DNA of 41,725 nucleotides from Helochares maculicollis (Eukaryota; Arthropoda; Insecta; Coleoptera; Hydrophilidae): the NCBI GenBank assembly GCA_033557835.1, contig JAWQRO010000352.1, forward strand, positions 1 through 41,725, read 5' to 3'. This document shows, piece by piece, positions 26,043 to 35,380 of the stretch (within the stretch, counting starts at the first letter, position 1; every line of letters starts with the position of its first letter). The position numbers were made by a program, and so were the translations under genes. The notes below the pieces were generated by a model. The model made no database searches, was not told the origin of the DNA, and worked only from the letters and a program-made list of their open reading frames with translations.

Positions 26043-27090
26043 AAAATACATAAAATAAAATATATAAGGTAATTATGTGTAAATTAAAAATAAACAAGCT
26101 GCACAAAATTCGCAATCGTTATTTGTACTTAGTGGTGAGCTAACGAAAGATAGACCCAGTAAACATTCTCAATACATACTTTGTTTCGGGAAACCTGGAA
26201 ATATTTAACTTATTCTGCAAGTAATTAAATTAATATTTCACGGCTTATAATTAAAATATGGCTGCATTAAAGCAATGCCCTGTTTTACAGTAATCGTGAG
26301 GTCTACAAACTATTTAGGAAAGCACAGTATTTTATAAGATGCTGTCTATAGAAGATATTCTTTAGCTCCAACCACTTCGTAGGCAGGCCCAGTAAGTTTA
26401 TACAAAATTATAATATTTTCTAGATTAGTCAAGATGACTATCTTTGGAGAATTTGGAAGTAGCTACGCAATATAAATGCGCATTTGATGTGAATTAAGAT
26501 AAGGTGTTTAACTTATTAACATATAAATTATACGCAACGTTTTTGTCATATTTCTTTGCAAGAAGTTTATTATAAAAGTGAAGGCAACGAAAGCAGCAAA
26601 ACATTTTCGTTGTTTGTGGACAGGAATAACGACAGTTTAGTCTGGTGCAGTGTTTTAATGTCCGTGATGAAGTGGGCGCCGTACTATATCATAACGGACG
26701 CAACAGATAAACTGGCGTCTACTCTATTATTCATTTTTCGCGATGGTTACATTTGTAACGCTGCGAATGGAGTTTTGAGGAAATATATAGTGTAATTATC
26801 TTACTTTCGTATGCATATAAAATAGGGATAAGATATAGATAATGTAGACGCTGTTATTTCTGTGTACGTGTTTTCGTACTCACTGAATTTGTATATTATG
26901 GAACGTGCGAAATGAATCACTATTTCTGTATAGTGGTAACATTAAGTCGTTTATGAAATTAAATACTATTTCAGTATTCTATATTGCCTATATTTAGTGA
27001 TAATTTCTAAAACTTGTTTCTTGAGTGGCTCAAAATTGTTATGATACACATTTATATTTTAGAGGCATTATTCCAAAACCCAAAATATTT

Positions 27091-27141
27091 GGTTGCCGGA
27101 AATGATTTTGAAATGATTATGAAAGATAATTTCCGGCAACC
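27091..27141. repeat. Hairpin, perfect 13-bp arms
   Basis: The arms GGTTGCCGGAAAT (27091-27103) and ATTTCCGGCAACC (27129-27141) are exact reverse complements, and pairing continues imperfectly into the 25-nt loop. The arms are GC-richer than their surroundings. This could be a small hairpin RNA, a paired protein site, or the remnant of a miniature inverted-repeat element. Confidence 0.6.
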
Positions 27142-27784
27142 TAACAACCCTTTGCTACATACAAAAAATTGTAACTAATCAGGCCAAGACAAGCGGATTA
27201 AGTGTTCTATGTAGAGTCTTTTTGATTAGACAATGTATGGTGGATGAGCTTCAGAATGGAAGCAGCGCATTCATTGCTTACATAGCTTTTGAGGAGCCTT
27301 AGAAATTAAAGTTATGTATATTTGAACCTGCCAAAGAAGATTTAAAAAGTTTTCTTCCAAAGATTTCTGTCTTAAAGAAGATATAGATGGTGGTAGTGAG
27401 AAGCACATCAAACATTTTGGATTTGTCGTAAAGCCAATTATTCCATAAAATTGGACTTAAATAATCGTCTGAAAAGCTGTTCATTTATTCTTAGCAAATG
27501 TAACCTGGAGAGGTTTCGGGCAATGCTCATTTTGAGAGATAAAATTTTTACCAGACAAAAAATAATAAAAAACGTTACTTGCAAATCTAGAACATCAGCC
27601 CCAAGTATTCTAACCAAAATCTTCATCACCTAAAAGTATTGTTTTGTTTATATATATACAACAGTCAACTGTAAAAAGTCATTGATGCAAAATCTTAATG
27701 AAACTTCTGTCATTAATGAAAGTATCGAAAAAAAAACGGCAGTATTATTGAAGAGAAAAGAATTTCTGGTCCACTAGATTGCTT

Positions 27785-28938
27785 AATAAGTTCTTGGGTC
27801 GATAAGAAAGGGTGTTGCTACTAGTCTAATTTTTTTGTTATGTTAATACTGTTCATATAAACGTATTTGAAGTTTCATTCCAATATATCAATTCATTCTT
27901 TGCATATAAGCTATTCAGTATCTACGTGTCAGAATATATTGTTACGATGAAAAAATCAAGTATCGTGCAGTGGATTTTTATTTTTGGTAGAATTAAAAGC
28001 AAAGGAAATTTATGAACGAATGTTGAAAGTGTCTTCGCCTTCAATCAAAACAGTACAAAGATGGGCTACTGAATTTAAAAGTTTTCGCACAATCCATCTA
28101 GGATATCCAAAACAAAAAACAACATCAGAAATCGTAGAAAAAATACAAAATATCCTTTTGAAAAATCGTCAAGTGATTGAAAGAGATTTAGTTGAAGCCC
28201 TACAGTAAGCATCTCATTGGGTATTGTAAGCAATAGCTTGATTGAAGTATTGGGTGTACGAAAGCTCTGTGCGCAATGGGTGCTGCATTCACTAATAGTG
28301 GAACAGAAACACATTTGAATGTGACTTTCTCAGCATAATTAAAGCGTTTTTGAATGAATTAAGTGGATTTTATGTGTCAGTTCATCACTATGGATGAGAC
28401 GGGTCAATTAACATTATCCTGAATAAAATCAAGAAGCTAAAGAGTTGTGTGAACCTGGTTCTACGGCTATGAAACGAGTTCGGACGAAAAGGTGTTAGCA
28501 TCAGTTTTTTTGGGTACGAAAGGAGTATTGCTTGTTGGTTACTTGCAAACTGGTAAAACAATAAACTCTGAATATAATTTTTATTATATTATATACAAAA
28601 TGTAGTTTGTAGACGAAAAAATATTTTTTCGTCAGGAAATTGCACTATGTCACAAGAGCATTTTGTCAATGGCTAAAATCTATGAACTAAATTTCGAATA
28701 ATTGGAACATCGACCGACTTCCCTAGCGACTTCCATCTGTACACAGACCTAAAAAAAATCATGCGTGGAAATGAGGTGAACGCATATTTTGCAGCAATTC
28801 TATTTTCTCACTTTAGGGATGGATTTCATAAATTAAAATCACGGTAGAACAAGTGTATTGATGTTCTGCGAGGCTATACCGTATAATAAAGTATTACTCA
28901 ATGAAATTGTGTTTTTTTATCGACCCGCAAAACTTATT
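27785..28938 (+). mobile_element. mariner element 3, internally deleted, inactive
   Basis: The ends are inverted: the left reads AATAAGTTCTTGGGTCGATA and the reverse complement of the right reads AATAAGTTTTGCGGGTCGAT. The span is about 1.15 kb, shorter than a typical 1.3-kb mariner. The plus strand carries pieces of an irritans-type transposase. The exact outer borders are uncertain because no clear TA duplication was found; the true TIR may start at TTGGGTCGATAA. Confidence 0.8.
27960..28893 (+). pseudogene. mariner transposase pseudogene, irritans-like (element 3)
   Basis: N-terminal pieces read VELKAKEIYERMLKV and SIKTVQRWATEFK (27984-28208). Further pieces are ITMDETG (about 28386-28406), VFLGTKGVLLVGYLQTGKTI (about 28508-28565), ALCHKSILSMAKIYELNFE (about 28647-28700), FPSDFHLYTDLKKIMRGNEV, and a terminal KCIDVLRGYTV ending at about 28888. 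The first Asp is kept but its Trp is Gly; the second motif is QEIALCH, so the Asp is Glu; the third, in PSDFHLY (codon 28728-28730), is kept. Stops and frame changes break every segment. The CHKS..SMAKI.EL..E and FRDGFHKL motifs place it with irritans-group transposases. Confidence 0.85.
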
Positions 28939-28939
28939 G

Positions 28940-31742
28940 AAAAATATAGTATATTTATTCATCAAAAGTTGCAATTTTACTAAGGTGAAATGATTTATTT
29001 TAAATACTTCAGAGCTTTTCCAACAATCCACTAATAATGTTCACGTTTGCATTTGATAAGTTAACAGGAATAATGAAACACGTAGATATCTTTTTGCCTT
29101 AAGTCGTTGTCACCATTACTCTTGTTTAATCAATACTAAATCATCCAATGAAGATGTAACGCTCTCCAACTAGACAGTTCGAGAAAGCGATTCGAAGAGT
29201 TAAGGAGCCTCGCAATAACCACCAAAGTGTACCCTTGGCATAGGTCAAGAAAAATCTTTCTATATACGAAGATCTGAGGAAGACGGGAAGGCAGAGTCAG
29301 TTTAGATTGCGGAGGGATGAGATCAGTAAATCCTTCGTCGGACTGATGTAATATAAATAAACAAATGCAGCTACCTAGTAATACCAAGAAAATGCATATG
29401 AAATAAATAGCAGTATTATATATATGCCCAAAATAGTCAATCCTCAAATACGGACGTAATTTCATGAAGCAATGTTATTATCAACAATTACCATAGTCTT
29501 CCAACTGTTGTAGACGGTTGCAATTATGCACTGTCAAGTCACAACCTATGGTACTAATTTCGTGCCAATATATGTTACTCGATGACTTACCCAATGCATT
29601 GGCAAGAACATGTGTGGATTTATGGGAAAACTTGCGACGGTGTTGAAGGCGCAGCTGTTATAAATTGCTTGCTCATAATTGATTACTAATTTTATTCATA
29701 GATAATTGTGGAAAGCAAACACGTCTATAGTCTCCAATAATTGTTTGCATGTAAATTGTTGCAGCCAGGATTGGAGTTGAAGGTTTATGGGAACACAGGA
29801 GTACACCGTCTTCGCCTACACATGCATTATTTATTGTGTAGTAGCGGCCTACGATTTTGACGTCGTTATATGTAGCATATATCTCTCTGTTGGACTTCAT
29901 ATATTACACTGAATGTACAGTAGCGTTCTCCTGTTTGTCAATGATCCTCGACTGACTAATATATTCCATCCTTTTATATGCGACCCGCAAAGACGGCTAA
30001 GCATTTCTAACAATCCGTAATCTCAGCTGATTTCTTTAACCAGGACCGAACTACAAGAAATCTTTACTGTGCAAGACAAGTGTCTTACAGAATAAGAGCT
30101 ATACGCATGCAGTGTACGGCATTAGGATGAGCACACTAATTATATAATTGCATTACGATGTACGATTCAAGTACTGCCAATACTTCTTCATAACACAATA
30201 TATTGTGTACTGAAAAGTATTTATTTATTTATTAGAATCCTACTTCTTTACGGAGGATCCAAGATCCGCTCCTGCGCAAACGTATATAAAAGCAATACAA
30301 ACAGGCCGATTACTGGTATTATCTTTAAATAAAAGAGCATAGAGTTGAAATTAGCTTGATTTATCTGAAACCGACCACCGGCAAAGCAATATTTGTCATA
30401 ATTTTAGAAGTATTGTGTTATACAAGTTTTCAGGTACAACATATTCACTTCAGAATATCTAATTAGAGATTATCTTTTACGAAATTAAAATGTTTGATTT
30501 ATCGCTGTGAGAAGATAGAAAATTCTCTGCTTGAAAAATATTTCAAAACACACATTACTTCAGAATCATATGAATGGTCGCGTAATAAGTTATTTTTATT
30601 TATCGCTTTTGGTGTGCGGTAGTGCTGCAATTATACGTACACAGACCCTGTTATATATGTAACATTGTTAGTTCGTGAAAGAAATGTTTTGCCATTTGAA
30701 AAGTTTGGGTTGTCACGAGATGATATTTATACACATCATAATTACAAACCTTCACGTATGTGACTATGAATAGATAAATTCAGACAAAGGTGTACAAAAA
30801 ATATGTATTTAGATGTAAATTTTGTAATTTATATGTAGAAATATAGCTAGCTTTTGTTGCTTGATAAATTACGGTTTTCCATTTTTTAATAGTATTTTGC
30901 TATTGTGAATAATCTCATGTTCAGCTTAAGAATTTTTATAACGCTTCAAGGGAATTAACTTTAAGTTATTTTCTTCACTAAACAAGATAGCTCAATTATT
31001 AATTTTTATGTTCAGTTTTTTACGATATTTTTTGTGTAAGAATATATGTAAATGTAAATGTTTTAACTGCTGCGTACAATAAATACTTCTTGAACGATAT
31101 TGCAAACTGTGATGTGGATGTTGCTTTAATTCAACGTTTATTTCATGTTAAATGTGTTCAATTTCAAGTTCATATTTAATTAGTTGCCGTATGCATTATT
31201 TTCGTATTACTTGAACTGAATGCAGGTTCATTTTCAGATAGGTACAAAAACGGATAAATGTTTACAACCATAAACAATCGTATTAATCAATACCTAAAAT
31301 ATGAATGTCAATTACGAAATGCTCTGGGATTTTGCATGGCCGGATGCAAAAAACGATGTATGGGTAATTTGTGATTGCAACGATGGAAGCAGTAAAACTG
31401 TTTTTACATAAATTTGTCATAAGTTTAGGAGAGGCTAAACTATGGAGAATAAGGTTTTCAAAATACAGGTTTTTCACGTTATATTGATAAAATGTTACAA
31501 CGTTTCATGGCAATTACTGAAATTAAATATGTAGTTTTACTTAAAGTTTTATGACTTAATATTCTAGACTGCTGTGATTAATAAAAATCTTGCGTGTCCC
31601 CCTTCAAGAGTTCCGCAAAAATATATCATACAAAATTGTAATATAAAGTGACAAATCACAGTTTCGGTTGTCAAAGCAACTAGTTGAAAATTATACAGTT
31701 TCAAAAAAGCTGTTGCCGCTACTCAAACAATGCGGACAAGAC
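28940..31742. other. Intergenic DNA, no supported gene
   Basis: No recognisable gene in 2.8 kb. A TATATAAAAG sequence at about 30282-30291 resembles a TATA box on the plus strand, but no transcript start or coding region could be tied to it. The frames at 29136-29465 and 29673-29900 (minus) are unrecognised and probably chance. Confidence 0.55.
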
Positions 31743-32050
31743 TTTAAACACACTTCTATTTTCGAATGCTAGAAATATTAACCGAACACTCTCAGGGAGT
31801 GGTGCAACTCTGAGGCTGTAGCTGTAAACAAGAATCTTCCCAAACAGTACTTAATAGTCGATATTTCCTAAGTTCTACTTGGCATCATGAACCCGAGAAG
31901 TTCTTCCTCCTTCTTTGGTAAACAAGCCTTTAAACACACTTCTAAGTACGAATGGTAGAAATATTCTCCGACCACTCTCAGAAAGTGTTGCGGCTCTGAG
32001 GCTGTAGCTGTAAAAAAGAATTTTGTCGAAAAGTACTTATAAGTAACCAT
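31743..32050 (-). repeat. Pair of about 120-bp direct repeats, 186 bp apart
   Basis: Copies at 31743-31866 and 31929-32050 share TTTAAACACACTTCTA, GAATG-TAGAAATATT, the core CTGAGGCTGTAGCTGTAAA and AGTACTTA. On the minus strand each core reads as a pyrimidine-rich tract ending in TTTACAG followed by CTACAGCCTCAG, an acceptor-like signal that resembles TTACAGCTACGACTC in the adjoining array. They are probably outlying members of that array. Confidence 0.65.
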
Positions 32051-32890
32051 TTCCCTTCAGTTTCGCATTATTGCTTAGATAAACCCTAATAACTTTCTGC
32101 TTAGTGTCTGACTTGAGGTTGTATAAAGAAAAATTCATTCCTCATATAAATACATAATGTTTAAAAACATTTCAACAAGTACAACTGGTTCTACTTTTAA
32201 GAAGAAAAAGCTTAGTAACAGTGACACATAATTGAGAATACACAAATTACTTACAAAATCCATCCATTATAAAACGCAAGTATAATTATTTATACTGAAA
32301 CAAACATATTATATTATAAAAGAAGATTATGGTATAAAGTGAGTGCTATAAATATTGTTCAAAGACACATACTACTATCTAGTTGAGAAAAAGAATTTAT
32401 ACAAATTTCAAATAGAAGACGTATATAAAGCTTAAACACTAAAATATTGAAACAATGCCTCTTTAGTCGATTACAACTAAGAACATGATAAGAATATTAA
32501 GTAAAGAATTTATAAAAATACCTTATCTAATCTATTCTTCGACTGGTGCTTAAATGAGAGTAAAGCAAATGATAAGCTAGGAAAAAATATAGAAGCACAT
32601 CCAATCCTTACAAGTAAAACTGTATAAAAAGAAGTTGAATCTTGGTCACAGATAGAAATACCTAGCGCGTACTTTCCACAATGATACCTGCAAAATTGTA
32701 ACAAATAACAAGTGATGAGCAACAGAATACCATGGAGCACCTGCAACCTACCTTACCATCCAAACAGGACTGGAAATACGTTGAATCTTGGTCCCAGATG
32801 GAAATTTCCAGAGCACGTGGTTTCTACTGAGGCCGAAGCATGTCCAATTTTTTCAATCGCTGACAATAAACAGCCAACTTGTCCCCTCGT

Positions 32891-33133
32891 GAATGCAAAA
32901 TTTTGATTAAAACGAAAGAGAATCATTCGATCGATGAACCTCCAATCCTCCAGGATGTCAGGCTTAAATCAATCAGATTGGCCCACTCCTTGAGAAGGGT
33001 GTGTGGCCCCGGAATCGCTCTATGACCTTAGAGTCTACTTCATGATTTAAAAAACCTACCTCCAAAGAAAGAAGGTTATCCAAACGAACCGACCGGACTC
33101 TCTTCCGTTTCAATCAAAATGAGCACTCATTCA
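32891..33133. repeat. Internal inverted repeat of array unit 1
   Basis: The arm at 32891-32943 (GAATGCAAAATTTTGATTAA, then AACGAAAGAG) matches the reverse complement of 33091-33133 imperfectly, through the shared CTCTYTYCGTTTYAATCAAAA stretch. The loop is about 150 bp. The same arrangement recurs in unit 2. Confidence 0.55.
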
Positions 33134-33390
33134 GAAATCAGAATACATATGAGTCGTAACTGTAACAAAAAGTAAAAAAAGGTTATGTTGTGAAAATAAA
33201 ACGAATGATGAACGAGGAAATAATATAGAAACACCTCCGGCTACACATACCATCCAAATTGTATTAAAAATAAGTTGAATTTTGGTCCCAGATGGAAATT
33301 TCCGAAGCATTAGGTTTCCACTGAGGCTCAATCATATGCAATCTCTTCCAACCGCCGAAACCAGTCTGCCAACATGTAGTCCAGTTCTCT

Positions 33391-33638
33391 CATGAATGCA
33401 AAATTTTGATCAAAACAAAAGAGAGTTGGCTGGTCAATGAACCTCCAACTCTACAGGACGTCAGGCTTACATCAATCAGATGGACCTACTCCTTAAGAGG
33501 AGTATGTAGCCCCGGAATCGCTCTATGGCCTTAGAGTCGCCGTCATAACTTAAATAAGATCTACCTCCAAAGAAAGAAGGTGATCCACCGAACCAACGGA
33601 ACTCTCTTCCGTTTTAATTAAAATCAGCACTCATTCAG
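33391..33638. repeat. Internal inverted repeat of array unit 2
   Basis: The arm at 33391-33443 pairs with 33582-33638; by eye roughly 70-75% of about 53 positions match, including an exact GAGAGTT/AACTCTC segment. The loop is about 140 bp. A transcript of this unit could fold into a long imperfect hairpin. Confidence 0.6.
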
Positions 33639-35355
33639 AAATCAGGATATATGAGAGTCGTAGCTGTAACAAAAAGGAAAAAAAAGGTTATGTTGTGAAA
33701 ATAATACAAATAATAAACGATGAAATAATATAGAAACACCTACGGCTACACTTACCACCCAGTCTGGATTAAAAGTATGTTGAATTTTGGTCCCAGATGG
33801 AAATCGTAGACATTAACAAGTGAAAGTAGGCTATGTTGTTTCTTTCAAAGTGATTCATGTTATCTCTTCTTCTGCCAATAGTAAAAGTAAAGTAAAGCAA
33901 GTGATAAGCAAAGAAATAATATAGAAACACATCTAAGCTCTCTTACCATCCAAGCTGCATCGGCAAGAAGTTGAATCTTGGTCTCAAATGGAATAGATAT
34001 TCAAGCATATTCGACCTCTTTTACCGCAGAAATCAGAACGCGAATAAAATTATTCAATCCTGATAAATGTGTGATGGATGCATCTGATTTTTCTACATCG
34101 GCTGACGCTAAAATGAAAATAAAACAAGTGATGAGCGAGGAAAGAATATAAATGCACGTCCGACTTCTCTTACCTTCGAAATTAGACTCATAATATGTGA
34201 GTCATAGTCGCAGATGAATATTTTCATACCACGTGATCTCTTAAGCAGCCGAAGCGGGCCAAAATATATCCGATTTCGTCAACCTTTGAAAATAGGCTTT
34301 TTATAAGATGTTATCCCTAATGGAACTTTCAAAGATTTCCATGTTGGTCGCAGCAGGATGAAAACAAAAATATTTTTAGGCTTCTGTTTAAAATGTTGGC
34401 TTTAATTGTATGGCTCGATCAATGAAAAACGATATTAGCATTTCTTTAGACATTCATTATTACACAGCATCGAATAATGTGAAATACAGAAACACCCAGC
34501 TAAAAAGACGTTTCCAGTTTAGATTTTAAAATTTCGTAAGTCATCAAAAGCATCTTTGCCGTATTTATGACAGATACTAAAGAGTCCGTTTTTACTAGCT
34601 CTTTCACTTTGAAACTTCTTCTATAATATTTTTTAGTGTTTTTCAAGCGTGTCAGAAATGTTTAGTCATAGCTTTATTAAAAGCCTAGTTTACTTTTATA
34701 ACTGTGTAGGTAAGCAGGTACTTCCGGTGGTCCTATATGCCAAAAATGATCAAAATGAATTCAGGGGCACAATAAACGTGGAGATCCGTCAAAATCTCGA
34801 GATACCTTCCTTTTACTAAAAATCGCTATTCTAAAATGTATAACAATTAAGACTAAAATTTATTTTGTTCGCAATAACATATGGAATAGATATATAAACG
34901 TATATCTTCTATGAAGCGATAACTACCTTTGTAGTGACTATAATATAAACTGGTGTACTTAGATTCTAACTTATATTTAATACAATAACACTTTCAGTTT
35001 TAACTTATTGTCGACAAAAAAAAATAGAAAAAGCACTGCAACAAGCATGCATTTCACATCAGACTATACATTATTTCGCATAAAAAGCATCTATGATATT
35101 AAGCTCGGACTTATTAGTACAACAGAAGTAGGGAATGGTTGTTAGATTAGTAGAGAATAGCGTTGCCAAAGTTCTGAGTCGTCCTTTGCGTTAAACTCTT
35201 AAGTCTATATTGCTGTGCTCCCTACTATAACAGATAATATTATAGCCGCGAAAAAATGTCTACACGTGTTGCACAATGTGCGCAGCTAGAAGTATCAAGT
35301 TCTATAGGTATTATTAATACACCTGTAAGCTTGGCTGTAACGTAAGAAGTAATGT

Positions 35356-35380
35356 GTGTGGCCAAATCTTTAGGCCACAC
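35356..35380. repeat. GC-rich hairpin, perfect 8-bp arms
   Basis: GTGTGGCC (35356-35363) and GGCCACAC (35373-35380) flank the 9-nt loop AAATCTTTA. The arms are far richer in G and C than the surrounding DNA. Function unknown. Confidence 0.55.

Larger units (their letters stand above)
21086..27784. other. Intergenic or intronic AT-rich DNA, no supported gene
   Basis: Two weakly gene-like spots are entered separately (22478-22705 and 25884-26042). Other frames are short and unrecognised. A 13-bp-arm hairpin lies at 27091-27141. No tRNA, rRNA or transposon ends were seen in the remainder. Confidence 0.55.
32476..34250 (-). other. Candidate multi-exon transcript built from repeated exon-intron units
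   Basis: On the minus strand every array unit has a donor-like site and an acceptor 63-92 bp later: 34173 to 34108, 33946 to 33872, 33755 to 33664, 33250 to 33160, 32756 to 32688 and 32611 to 32549; a 45-bp candidate follows at 32521 to 32477. Most contain TCATCA or TTATCA, fitting a YTNAY branch point. Exons between them would be 161, 116, 413, 403, 76 and 27 nt. One frame starting inside the 403-nt exon (MILFRFNQNFAFT...) runs through the last three exons to a stop, but homologous DNA in other units is read in other frames or contains stops. It may be a non-coding RNA, a decayed gene, or coincidence preserved by duplication. Confidence 0.3.
32477..34340 (-). repeat. Degenerate tandem array, six diverged units
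   Basis: Six copies of a block containing GTTGAATYTTGGTCCCAGAT (plus strand) start at 32634, 32780, 33274, 33779, 33970 and about 34198, so spacings are 146, 494, 505, 191 and 228 bp. Next to the core lie GAAATAATATAGAAACAC and CTTACCATCCA. The two long units (about 32756-33250 and 33251-33755) are similar along almost their full length, including CCCCGGAATCGCTCTATG and CTCCAAAGAAAGAAGG. The irregular spacing and divergence point to old duplications with later indels rather than a young satellite. Confidence 0.8.

Noticed and set aside
29136..29465. 109-residue minus-strand frame with one hydrophobic segment
   Set aside because: Not recognised, with low-quality context; likely chance.
30282..30291. 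TATATAAAAG as a promoter
   Set aside because: TATA-like strings are frequent in AT-rich DNA, and no initiator or coding region follows.
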